A stretch of DNA of 23,186 bases from Firmicutes bacterium UBA3914 (GTDB lineage: Bacteria > Bacillota > Limnochordia > Darwinibacteriales > Darwinibacteriaceae). Made by a program: the position numbers and the translations under genes. Below are positions 1 to 6,311 of this stretch, one piece after another (the stretch's first letter is position 1; every line of letters begins with the position of its first letter). The notes below the pieces were generated by a model, which was not told where the DNA came from, made no database searches, and saw nothing but the letters and a program-made list of their open reading frames with translations. The DNA lies in assembly GCA_002391385.1 (NCBI GenBank), contig DGEY01000043.1, positions 1 through 23,186 of the forward strand, in the 5' to 3' direction.

Positions 1-19
1 AGATGTGTATAAGAGACAG
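1..19. other. Nextera transposase mosaic-end adapter (artefact)
   Basis: The first 19 bases are exactly the Tn5 mosaic-end sequence used in Nextera libraries (AGATGTGTATAAGAGACAG). This is library adapter, not genome. Genomic sequence starts at about 20. The reading frame of the truncated gene beside it runs into the adapter and should not be translated through it. Confidence 0.97.
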
Positions 20-287
20 CAGCAAAATAGTCCTCCAGTTCCTGGAGGACCTGGGCCGCCTCCTCCGGCGTGCGCTGGTCCACGATGGTGGGATCATCAT
101 GCACCAGGCGCTCTAACGCCAGGATGCGGTCTTCTATCTTATCCGACTGCATTAACTCCAGCGAATCCAGCTTGCCTGCCTTGAGGACCAGCTGGTCCTC
201 GCCGTGCACCTCAGCTAAAATGGTCATAAGTGCTGCCACGTGCTTTTCCAGAGACAGCTGCTTGTTGCGCGACTGTGTTGTATCCAA
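20..287 (-). CDS. lonC: LonC-type ATP-dependent protease, N-terminal fragment (cut by contig end)
   Basis: This is an open reading frame of about 89 codons running off the left end of the contig. It starts at TTG (285-287), with GGAGGG nine bases upstream. The translation is hydrophilic and acidic, with the stretch LVLKAGKLDSLELM and a later acidic segment (residues about 63-88, ALERLVHDDPTIVD onward). From memory this resembles the N-terminus of the Lon-family LonC proteases that lie next to rplI in several clostridia. It sits 30 bp after rplI on the same strand, where clostridial genomes carry either lonC or dnaB. The ATPase and protease domains lie beyond the contig, so no catalytic residue is visible. 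The alternative is a replicative helicase (DnaB) N-terminus, which fits less well. The family call rests on remembered resemblance only. Confidence 0.6.
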
Positions 288-317
288 TGGGGATAACCCT
301 CCAACTAAGTACTACCG

Positions 318-764
318 CTATTCAGCCACAACATCCACCTGCACCTGAACATGCACTTTCGGATGGATCTTGACCGTCACCTTGTGCGTGCCCAAGCTCT
401 TTATTGGCTCCTTGATCTCTATCTTCCTCTTGTCAATTTCTACCGCGAAGTGCCTGCGCAGCTGATCGGCGATCTCCTGGGGAGTGACGGAGCCAAACAG
501 GCGGCCCGCCTCGCCCACCTTGGCCTTGATCTGCACCTTTTGGTCTTTGAGCTTCTCGCCGACTTTCTGGGCCTCTTTCAGCTCCCGCTCTGCTTTCGTG
601 GCCTCCAACTGCTTTTGCTGGGCAGCGTGGCGCAGATTGCCGGCGCTGGCCTCCACGGCCAACCCCCGGGGCAAAAGGTAGTTGCGGCCGTAGCCTTCCG
701 CCACCTCTACCACATCGCCCTTTTTGCCTAGATTCTTGACATCTGCCTGCAGTATTACCTTCAT
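318..764 (-). CDS. rplI: 50S ribosomal protein L9
   Basis: This is large-subunit protein L9, which binds 23S rRNA near the L1 stalk and helps maintain reading frame. The 148 residues match the usual family length. The N-terminus MKVILQADVKNLGKKGD and the following GYGRNYLLPRGLA are the hallmark L9 N-domain, followed by the long connecting helix rich in Lys and Glu and a C-terminal RNA-binding domain. I chose ATG at 764 because it gives the canonical MKVIL start and has an AGGCGGGG ribosome-binding site about 6 bases upstream. A GTG two codons earlier (770) is open but would sit against that site. It follows the DUF2232 gene by 15 bp and precedes the partial lonC gene, so the three probably share a transcript. 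Confidence 0.97.
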   Translation of the reverse strand: MKVILQADVKNLGKKGDVVEVAEGYGRNYLLPRGLAVEASAGNLRHAAQQKQLEATKAERELKEAQKVGEKLKDQKVQIKAKVGEAGRLFGSVTPQEIADQLRRHFAVEIDKRKIEIKEPIKSLGTHKVTVKIHPKVHVQVQVDVVAE

Positions 765-779
765 AACCACCCCGCCTTT

Positions 780-1793
780 CTAGTCTTCAGTATCGCTGCG
801 GTCGTCCACCACTTCTGCCTCTTGGACATCTTCGGTGTCTTCCGTCTTTACTACTTCTGCTTTCCGCGCCATTAACCTGCGGAAGTCAAAAAACCCGTCG
901 GCCACCGTAAGCAGCACCAGCAGCATGAGCACAAGCTGGGTCGTAAAGAGCAGGATGACAAACAAAACCCGCAGGAACGTGGGGGTCCTCCGCTGGTTGA
1001 AATAGAACCAGGCCAAGCTGAGGCCTGTGACCATATAGGCCGTGGATGAGAGGAAAAACAAGTTCACGCCCGCAAACTCCAGCCAGCGCGGCAGGTCCCA
1101 GAGGGCGGCCAGCTGGGTGAGGATCCAGCCCGCAAAGAAAAAGAGGGCACAGTAGGCGGGCAGCCGCCACTGGGTAAAGGGCTGGACCCAGGGCACCGTC
1201 TCGCCCATGCGCTTGAGCACCAGGCGGGAGACCGCCAGGTGCACAAAGGCCATGAACGCTGAAGAAAGGAGCAACAGTGCCGGCAGGCCGTTTCTAAAGA
1301 GGAACGGCACCAGCTCCAGCATGATCTCTAGATGGACCAAGGACTCCTCCGCAGCCCCCAGGCTCCGGGAGGTCTCTATGGCCTGCTCGATGCCCTGGAT
1401 AAAGGAGTTCATCAGATCCGTGTACATGTTGCCGCCGATGACCAGGGCATAAAGGAGCATGTGCAGTCCGATGACCACCAGGTTGGCGAAAACAGCCACG
1501 CCCATGAGCTTGGCAAAGGACAGCTTCTCTTTCAGGGCCATGCCCACAGCCACGCCCACAAAACCCCAGATAATCACCGACAGGCCGGCAAAGACATGTC
1601 CGGCCACCAGGCCCGTCACCAGGGAAGCCACCAGGGCGGTGATTATCCCCCAGCGGAAGTCCTGGCGGAACACCAGAAGGATCAGGGGTACGGGCACGAT
1701 CACGGCGGGGATGCCCAGGTATTCCCCGAGCAAGGTGAGCAAAACGGTGAGCGCTCCCAGCATAGCCCCTTCCGTCAATGAACGCGTCTTCAT
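780..1793 (-). CDS. DUF2232 (YybS-like) multi-pass membrane protein
   Basis: This is a 337-residue integral membrane protein with about eight hydrophobic segments, starting MKTRSLTEGAMLGALTVLL and ending in an acidic, charged cytoplasmic tail (residues about 310-337, rich in Glu, Asp and Val). The TEGAM/LGAL opening and the short hydrophobic hairpins rich in Gly and Pro match the DUF2232/YybS family, which resembles the ECF transporter S-component fold. Its substrate is unknown. The position between rpsR and rplI is its conserved place in Bacillota. The ATG at 1793 has GAGGGTGA four bases upstream. It lies directly after the rpsR terminator, so expression depends on read-through or on a local promoter I could not identify. 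The gdpP (yybT) gene that often follows yybS is absent here. Confidence 0.85.
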   Translation of the reverse strand: MKTRSLTEGAMLGALTVLLTLLGEYLGIPAVIVPVPLILLVFRQDFRWGIITALVASLVTGLVAGHVFAGLSVIIWGFVGVAVGMALKEKLSFAKLMGVAVFANLVVIGLHMLLYALVIGGNMYTDLMNSFIQGIEQAIETSRSLGAAEESLVHLEIMLELVPFLFRNGLPALLLLSSAFMAFVHLAVSRLVLKRMGETVPWVQPFTQWRLPAYCALFFFAGWILTQLAALWDLPRWLEFAGVNLFFLSSTAYMVTGLSLAWFYFNQRRTPTFLRVLFVILLFTTQLVLMLLVLLTVADGFFDFRRLMARKAEVVKTEDTEDVQEAEVVDDRSDTED

Positions 1794-1818
1794 CTGGTCA
1801 CCCTCTACTTGACATTCT

Positions 1819-1842
1819 AAAAAGGAGCAGCTGCGCTGCTCC
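1819..1842 (-). terminator. Rho-independent terminator after rpsR
   Basis: On the minus strand GGAGCAGC, a 3-base loop GCA and GCTGCTCC form a perfect 8-bp stem, immediately followed by TTTTT. It starts 8 bases after the rpsR stop and ends 26 bases before the DUF2232 start, closing the rpsF-ssb-rpsR unit. Confidence 0.88.
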
Positions 1843-1849
1843 CTTTCCC

Positions 1850-2080
1850 TTAGTCAACCGTATAAGGCATCAAGGCCATGAAACGAGCTCTTTTAATCGC
1901 CGTTGTCAGCTGTCTCTGATGCCGGGCACAGTTGCCCGTGATGCGCCGTGGAAGGATTTTCCCCCGCTCGGTCACATAGCGGCGCAGACGGCCGACTTCT
2001 TTGTAGTCGATCCGATCGATCTTATCGACGCAAAAAGAGCAGATCTTCCTTCTGCCTCGACGGCCTCTATCTCTAGCCAT
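1850..2080 (-). CDS. rpsR: 30S ribosomal protein S18
   Basis: This is small-subunit protein S18, which binds the platform of the 30S as a heterodimer with S6. It is 76 residues, the normal size, with the conserved core YVTERGKILPRRITG. It carries Cys14, Cys17, Cys51 and His54, so it is the zinc-binding (C+) form rather than the Cys-less form that many bacteria carry as a second copy. ATG at 2080 is preceded by GGAGGCG. It is the third gene of rpsF-ssb-rpsR, 24 bp after ssb, and is followed by a strong terminator. S18 with S6 commonly represses its own operon. Confidence 0.98.
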   Translation of the reverse strand: MARDRGRRGRRKICSFCVDKIDRIDYKEVGRLRRYVTERGKILPRRITGNCARHQRQLTTAIKRARFMALMPYTVD

Positions 2081-2104
2081 TTCTTCGCCTCCAAACCACT
2101 TTGA

Positions 2105-2491
2105 TTAGAACGGAACGTCGTCAAATTCGGGTTCGGGCGGCCCTTCCACTGGCTCTTCGGAACCAAAATCCCTTGCACGATCCAGGAAGCGTACGGAATC
2201 GGCCACAACTTCCGCGGCCTTTCTCCTGATTCCATTTTGATCTTCATAGGAGCGAATCTGCAGGCGCCCTTCCACGGCTACGAGACGGCCCTTGGTCAGA
2301 TGATTGGCGCAGATCTCGGCCTGCTTCCGCCAGGTTACGATGTCAATGAAATCAGCTTCCCGCTCGCCACTTTGGTTCAAAAAGGGGCGATCCACTGCAA
2401 GCGTGAAGTTGGTTACCGCGATCCCAGTTTGAGTGTAGCGCAGCTGTGGGTCGGCTACCAGTCGCCCGATGAGGATGATCCTATTCAACAC
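2105..2491 (-). CDS. ssb: Single-stranded DNA-binding protein
   Basis: SSB coats single-stranded DNA during replication, recombination and repair. The 128 residues begin LNRIILIGRLVADPQLRYT, with the OB-fold typical of bacterial SSB over residues 1-105 (LAVDRPF, DFIDIVTWRKQAE). A short acidic linker leads to the C-terminal tip DDVPF, the docking peptide for partner proteins. It is shorter than many SSBs (about 160-180 residues) because the linker is short. The start is GTG at 2491, with AAAGGAG nine bases upstream. It sits between rpsF and rpsR, the conserved order in Bacillota, and is co-transcribed with them. Confidence 0.97.
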   Translation of the reverse strand: MLNRIILIGRLVADPQLRYTQTGIAVTNFTLAVDRPFLNQSGEREADFIDIVTWRKQAEICANHLTKGRLVAVEGRLQIRSYEDQNGIRRKAAEVVADSVRFLDRARDFGSEEPVEGPPEPEFDDVPF

Positions 2492-2509
2492 CCGTCGTCA
2501 CTCCTTTGC

Positions 2510-2800
2510 TCATTCTACGTCTCTTCGAACGAGCAGATAACGCACGACTTCATCGGTGATCTTGAGAATACGTTCGACCTCGGAAGTCGCTCCGCTTTCT
2601 GCTTTAAAATCGATCACCACGTAGAAGCCTTCGGTGTTTTTCTTGATCTCGTAAGCGAACCGGCGTTTCCCCCACTGGTCAACTTTTTCCACTTCGCCGC
2701 CCACACCTACGATCAGCTCTTTCGTCCGCTCAATCTGGGCCGTCAATGCTTCTTCGTCAAGCTGTGGGGAATAGATTACCATCAGCTCATACTCACGCAC
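2510..2800 (-). CDS. rpsF: 30S ribosomal protein S6
   Basis: S6 is a 30S platform protein that pairs with S18. I chose GTG at 2800, giving 96 residues (the family norm) that begin REYELMVIYSPQLDEE after the initiator. GGGGAGGTG lies 7 bases upstream. A longer reading frame opens at 2896 but would run through the promoter and leader and matches no S6 N-terminus. The conserved WGKRRFAYEIKK and the GFYVVIDF strand are present. It is the first gene of rpsF-ssb-rpsR, with an 18-bp gap to ssb. A strong promoter and a leader hairpin lie just upstream. Confidence 0.97.
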   Translation of the reverse strand: MREYELMVIYSPQLDEEALTAQIERTKELIVGVGGEVEKVDQWGKRRFAYEIKKNTEGFYVVIDFKAESGATSEVERILKITDEVVRYLLVRRDVE

Positions 2801-2832
2801 CGCAGCTTCACCTCCCCTCTGGACAAATGGCC

Positions 2833-2848
2833 CTAGGCTCCCGCCTAG
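2833..2848 (-). promoter_or_regulatory. Leader hairpin upstream of rpsF
   Basis: The untranslated leader of rpsF contains CTAGGC-GGGA-GCCTAG, a perfect 6-bp stem with a GNRA-like GGGA loop. Flanking GCC and GGC can extend it with a 6-base bulge on the 5' side. Many bacteria regulate this operon by S6:S18 binding to a leader hairpin. I do not see the CCG loop element reported for that motif, so the regulatory role is only suggested. Confidence 0.45.
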
Positions 2849-2863
2849 AGCAAGGGCAGGTTT

Positions 2864-2892
2864 ATTATACCACCGCACTAGATCGAAGTCAA
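2864..2892 (-). promoter_or_regulatory. Promoter of rpsF-ssb-rpsR
   Basis: On the minus strand there is TTGACT (2887-2892), a 17-base spacer, and TATAAT (2864-2869). This is a near-consensus housekeeping sigma-A promoter, about 65 bases upstream of the rpsF start. Confidence 0.92.
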
Positions 2893-2906
2893 ACATTAGG
2901 GCCGCC

Positions 2907-3227
2907 TTAATCCAGGGGGAACTCTATAATCAAAACACCGTCGAAGTTGTTGTACCTGAAGGTATACTGCTTACCGCCAAAGGTCCTTGTGATCTGGGCT
3001 TGGGGATACTCAGCCGCGATCTCCATTTGCCAATCCCAGGCCCTCCTGGCCTCGTCACCAACGGCTGGACGCCTTTCGTCGAAGAGCCGGCACCCCCTCC
3101 GTCCCGGCTGGAAATGGCAGGGTGGCGGGGAACGGGTCAAGCGGGAGGGAACAGCCCATGGCTCAGATGCACACGGCCGCCACAAACAGCACCGCCCTTC
3201 TTGGTTGGCATTTATTGCTATTTCCAT
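2907..3227 (-). pseudogene. Unrecognised small gene, probably a decayed lipoprotein
   Basis: One frame is open from 3227 to 2907, but only its last 55 or so codons look like protein: aromatic-rich, ending FRYNNFDGVLIIEFPLD, with GC-rich third positions. Upstream, the coding-like signal moves to a second frame. There a hydrophobic stretch (VLFVAAVCI) is followed by an in-frame TGA and then AMGCSLPLDPFP, which looks like a lipoprotein signal with a lipobox Cys. Joining these pieces needs one stop read-through and at least one frameshift. No start codon has a convincing ribosome-binding site. I infer a broken gene, or sequencing errors in a real one. The product is not recognised. It ends 15 bp before the rpsF promoter. 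A lone short protein from the internal ATG (residue 68 of the open frame, 39 codons) is a weaker alternative. Confidence 0.35.
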
Positions 3228-3234
3228 TGTACCA
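3226..3234 (-). promoter_or_regulatory. Possible extended -10 promoter
   Basis: On the minus strand TGGTACAAT reads as TG-n-TACAAT, an extended -10 element with no good -35. It would start a transcript into the orphan interval near position 3219. Evidence is motif only. Confidence 0.35.
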
Positions 3235-3270
3235 TGTTAGAAGTGTAATTTGGATAGTTGCGCAAAAGCA

Positions 3271-3311
3271 AGCAGCCCAGAACTCCGTTTCCATCGGCGT
3301 TTTGGGTTGCT
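3271..3311 (-). terminator. Possible weak terminator after ychF
   Basis: AGCAACCCA (3303-3311 read on minus) can pair with TGGGCTGCT (3279-3271 on minus) with one mismatch, across a 23-base loop. A short T-run (TGCTTTTG) follows. It lies about 20 bp after the ychF stop. The long loop and weak T-run make it doubtful. Confidence 0.35.
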
Positions 3312-3329
3312 TCTCCTCTGATAAGCAGA

Positions 3330-4397
3330 TCAGACGTTGAAGCGGAAGAAGATCACATCGCCATCCTGCACCGCGTAGTCCTTGCCCTCAATGCGCTGCA
3401 GCCCCTGCTCCCGGCAGGCCTGCACCGAGCCTTCCCGCACCAAGACATCCCAGGGGATCACTTCCGCCCGGATAAAGCCCCGCTCCATATCTGTATGGAT
3501 CCGTCCCGCAGCCTGGGGCGCCAGAAGGCCCCGGGGAATGATCCAGGCCCTGGTTTCCTCACCCTTGATGGTGTAGAAGGTAATCAGGTTCAAAAGGCGC
3601 ACGCCCGCCTCCACCAGGCGGTGCAGGGCAGGCTTGTCCATACCGACATCCTCTAAAAACAGCTTCGCTTCCTCCGGATCTAAGCGGGTTAGTTCCCGCT
3701 CAAAATCCGCAGCCATGGTGATCACTTCCGCGCCCTCTTCCGCCGCCCAGGCCAGGAAATCCCCGGGGGCCTCTTGGTTTTCCTCATCGGTGTTGAGCAC
3801 ATACACCACCGGTTTGGCTGAAAGGAGCGGCAGACCTGGCAGAGCTGGGAGGGAAGTGCGGCGCAGGGGAATGCCCTGCTCCAGAGCGGCCTGGTACTTT
3901 TCCAGCAGCTCCAGCTCTTCTTTGTACTTGGCCTCTCCGGTTTTGAGCATCCTTTCGGTCCGCTCCCGGCGCTTGCGGATGGTCTCCAGATCAGCCAACA
4001 TCAGTTCCAGGTCTACGATTTCCACATCCCGCCGGGGATCCACGGTACCGGTGCTGTGGGCCACATCTTCATTGGTAAACAGGCGCACCACGTGGGCCAG
4101 GGCATCCACCTCCCGGATATGCCCCAAGAACTGGTTGCCCAAACCTTCTCCCCTGCTGGCCCCCTTCACCAGGCCGGCAATGTCCACAAACTCAATGGTC
4201 GCGCCTGTGAGGATCTGGGGCTGGCTCACCTGGGCGATGGCCAGCAGGCGCTCATCGGGAATGAGTACCACTCCCTGGTTCGGTTCGATGGTGCAAAACG
4301 GGTAGTTCAGTGCCGGCACATCCAGCCCGGTGAGGGCGTTGAACACCGTTGATTTGCCCACATTGGGCAGGCCGATGATGCCGATCCGCAGCGCCAT
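3330..4397 (-). CDS. ychF: Obg-family GTPase/ATPase YchF
   Basis: YchF (OLA1) is a ribosome-associated P-loop NTPase of the Obg family that usually prefers ATP. The 355 residues contain Walker A GLPNVGKST (9-17), the G3-type DIAGLVKGAS, a NTDEEN segment in place of the GTP-specific NKxD (consistent with altered nucleotide preference), a coiled-coil insertion (residues about 135-170), and a C-terminal TGS domain ending DYAVQDGDVIFFRFNV. I chose ATG at 4397, preceded by GGAGGTG. A GTG three codons earlier is open but overlaps the spacing region. It is divergent from queT with only 65 bp between the two starts, and no other gene shares its transcript. Confidence 0.97.
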   Translation of the reverse strand: MALRIGIIGLPNVGKSTVFNALTGLDVPALNYPFCTIEPNQGVVLIPDERLLAIAQVSQPQILTGATIEFVDIAGLVKGASRGEGLGNQFLGHIREVDALAHVVRLFTNEDVAHSTGTVDPRRDVEIVDLELMLADLETIRKRRERTERMLKTGEAKYKEELELLEKYQAALEQGIPLRRTSLPALPGLPLLSAKPVVYVLNTDEENQEAPGDFLAWAAEEGAEVITMAADFERELTRLDPEEAKLFLEDVGMDKPALHRLVEAGVRLLNLITFYTIKGEETRAWIIPRGLLAPQAAGRIHTDMERGFIRAEVIPWDVLVREGSVQACREQGLQRIEGKDYAVQDGDVIFFRFNV

Positions 4398-4425
4398 TGA
4401 TTTCACCTCCGGAACAAGGTAAACT
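4397..4425 (+). promoter_or_regulatory. Candidate promoter of queT
   Basis: TTGATT (4397-4402), a 17-base spacer and TAAACT (4420-4425) give a moderate sigma-A promoter on the plus strand. The -35 overlaps the ychF start codon. The predicted leader is only about 30 bases, and I see no preQ1 riboswitch in it. Confidence 0.45.
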
Positions 4426-4462
4426 AAAGAGCGAACGCGCAGTCGTAAAGGAGGATTCTACC

Positions 4463-4921
4463 ATGCGGCGACTAACCAGGGCCGCGATCATCGCCGCCGC
4501 CTACATCGCCTTGGTCTTTGCCTTTCAATTTGCCAGCTTCGGGCCCATTCAGTTTCGGGTGGCCGAGGCCCTGACCCTCTTGCCCATGGTCTACCCGGAA
4601 GCCATCGGAGGCATCTACATAGGCACGCTCCTGGCCAACGTCCTGGGCGGCAACGGTCCCTGGGACATTTTCGGGGGCAGCCTGGTGAGTCTGCTCGCGG
4701 CCTATCTTACCTACCGCTACCGCCGGCATCCGGTTATACCCTACGCTTCCCCCATCGTGCTCAATGCCTTTTTGATCAGCTTGTACCTGCGCTTTATCTT
4801 GGAAGTCCCTTCCTACTGGCTCTTGGTGCTGAGCATCGGCTTCGGCCAGTCGGTGGTCGTTCTGGGGCTGGGCATTCCCCTCTTGCGCTTTATCCAAAGG
4901 CATCAGGACCGGTTTTTATAA
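4463..4921 (+). CDS. queT: QueT-family transporter (queuosine precursor ECF S-component)
   Basis: This is a 152-residue membrane protein with five or six hydrophobic segments. The signature FGPIQFRVAEALTLLPM (residues about 27-43) followed by PEAIGGIYIGTLLANVLGG is typical of QueT/DUF988 proteins. These are predicted substrate-binding S-components of energy-coupling-factor transporters for preQ0, preQ1 or related queuosine precursors. The ATG at 4463 is preceded by AAAGGAGGA with a 7-base gap. The reading frame is open further upstream (to 4397), but that would overlap the ychF start. It is a single gene, divergent from ychF and convergent with the ATPase gene, overlapping the latter's 3' end by 19 bp. 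No ATPase or T-component of an ECF system is nearby, so it would have to use a shared module. Confidence 0.9.
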   Translation: MRRLTRAAIIAAAYIALVFAFQFASFGPIQFRVAEALTLLPMVYPEAIGGIYIGTLLANVLGGNGPWDIFGGSLVSLLAAYLTYRYRRHPVIPYASPIVLNAFLISLYLRFILEVPSYWLLVLSIGFGQSVVVLGLGIPLLRFIQRHQDRFL

Positions 4922-5961
4922 GAGAGGATTTCCTCCACCAGGCGCTCCCGCAGGGCATCCACCCCGCTGAAATCCATGGCTGCAGCATAGATGCTTTCCA
5001 CTCCGGCGTGGACAGCCTGGGCCTTCTGGAGCTCGGCGATGCCCAAATCCACAAGCTCCCTGAAGAGCTGGCGATCCCGGGCGTTTGCCCCACCTTCCCC
5101 TCCCCGGCCGCAGATCAGGCGCCGGCCGGCCAGGTCTTCCAAAGGCTCCAGAGCGGTTGCGGTGAGCACCGCCAGGTTCAGCTCAGGCAGGAGCAGGTGC
5201 AAAAGCTTACCCGGATCCAGGGGATAGTGAAATGCCTCCACCTGAAGCCCTGCCAGCTCCGCTTGGCTTAGGATCAGCTCTAGGTAGTGGAACTGCCCCG
5301 CACCTGGGGGGCCCGTGAAGATATACCTGGTGAAGCCGGCGCTGAGAGCGCCGATCTCGCTCACATACCCCTGGGGAGTTAAGGCGGAAGCAAAAAGGCG
5401 CCGGGTTTTCTGGGGTGTCAAGGCAGCCTTCCCGGCGCGGCGGATGGGCCCGAGGATCTCCTCCAGGGCGGAGCTTACATCCAGTTTGTTCCCGCTGCTT
5501 CTGGCCGCGACGTTTTCTTCCACCGCCAGGGCCGCGGCAAAGTAGCGGTAGGCCGCCTGGAAATGGACCCCTTTTTTCCTTCCGGCCGCGGCAATCTCTT
5601 CCCTCTTTTGGGCCAGCTTCTCCCCATCCCAAAACTCCCCAAGGTTGAGGAACTCATCCCGGCAGCCGGGCCACGCGGGCTCCTGCACATGGGGAAAGGT
5701 GGCGTCCATCACCGCCACCCCCAATTCCCCGCAGGCAAAGGCGTCCAGCGAATGGGCATCGGAGCTGCAGAAAAAAAGCTCTACGGAAAGGCCCTCTGCC
5801 GCCAGCCTTTCCGCCAGGTCTTTCATCAGGCGTGATTTGCCCGTGCCGGGCCCGCCCTTAAGCAGGTACACCCGGCGGGCGTCCTCGCCGATAATGTGGT
5901 GAAAAAAGGAATGGAAACCCTTGGCGCTGTTGCTTCCCGCAAACAGCCTGCGCACTGGCAC
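4903..5961 (-). CDS. Two-domain P-loop ATPase (PRK06851-like)
   Basis: This is a soluble ATP-binding protein of unknown function, common in spore-forming Bacillota. The first domain has an intact Walker A, GGPGTGKS (residues 36-43). The second, with similar fold order, has GPPGAGQF (about 217-224) at its Walker A position, so the Lys and Ser/Thr that bind phosphate are missing and the second site is probably inactive. The start could be GTG at 5961, with GAGGGGGG seven bases upstream, giving 352 residues and an N-terminus (PVRRLFAGSNSAKGFHSFF) of family-like length. An earlier GTG at 6009 would overlap the DUF951 stop as GTGA and suggest coupling. I prefer 5961 on the ribosome-binding site. 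It probably shares a transcript with the DUF951 gene. Confidence 0.85.
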   Translation of the reverse strand: MPVRRLFAGSNSAKGFHSFFHHIIGEDARRVYLLKGGPGTGKSRLMKDLAERLAAEGLSVELFFCSSDAHSLDAFACGELGVAVMDATFPHVQEPAWPGCRDEFLNLGEFWDGEKLAQKREEIAAAGRKKGVHFQAAYRYFAAALAVEENVAARSSGNKLDVSSALEEILGPIRRAGKAALTPQKTRRLFASALTPQGYVSEIGALSAGFTRYIFTGPPGAGQFHYLELILSQAELAGLQVEAFHYPLDPGKLLHLLLPELNLAVLTATALEPLEDLAGRRLICGRGGEGGANARDRQLFRELVDLGIAELQKAQAVHAGVESIYAAAMDFSGVDALRERLVEEILSYKNRS

Positions 5962-6005
5962 TGCACAGCCCCCCTCTAGTTGCTCGACTGCTCCCAGTAT
6001 ATTCT

Positions 6006-6188
6006 TCACCGCGGAGGCGTGCTCTGCCCCTTGATCTGGCGCACCAATTTATCCCGGGGGATGAGGATCACCCGGCCGCAGGTGGTGCATTTCAGGCGCG
6101 TGTCCACCCCGGGCTTGATTACCTCCCAGGTCTGGCCCCCACAGGGGTGCTTCTTGCGCAGCGTCAAGATCTGCCCCACTTCATGCAT
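6006..6188 (-). CDS. DUF951 small protein
   Basis: This is a 60-residue protein with the pattern KKPHPCG-like (here KKHPCGGQTWEV), then DTRLKCTTCGRVILIPR. The conserved Cys-Gly and CxxC resemble a small zinc-ribbon-like fold and match the DUF951 family found near ychF, rpsF and parAB in Bacillota. No function is established. I chose ATG at 6188, with GGGGGG seven bases upstream. An upstream ATG at 6221 would add 11 residues that are absent from the family. It is the first gene of a two-gene unit with the P-loop ATPase, under an extended -10 promoter. Confidence 0.85.
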   Translation of the reverse strand: MHEVGQILTLRKKHPCGGQTWEVIKPGVDTRLKCTTCGRVILIPRDKLVRQIKGQSTPPR

Positions 6189-6223
6189 GGCGATACCCCC
6201 CAAGATTTCCCTGTACTGCAATT

Positions 6224-6232
6224 ATTATAGCA
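6224..6232 (-). promoter_or_regulatory. Extended -10 promoter of the DUF951-ATPase unit
   Basis: The minus strand reads TGCTATAAT, an exact TATAAT with a TG extension, about 36 bases upstream of the DUF951 start. No clear -35 was found, which is usual for extended -10 promoters. Confidence 0.7.
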
Positions 6233-6311
6233 TAGGTTTTCGGCAATTATTTAGAGGGTATTCCCCCCTGGCGCAGAACTATTGAGGGGAGATCAAAGTC
6301 TGGATGAAAGG

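Noticed and set aside
4398..4462. preQ1 riboswitch before queT
   Set aside because: The gap is 65 bp and the predicted leader about 30 bases. No C-rich loop and A-rich tail pairing of a preQ1 class I element is visible, and larger classes cannot fit.
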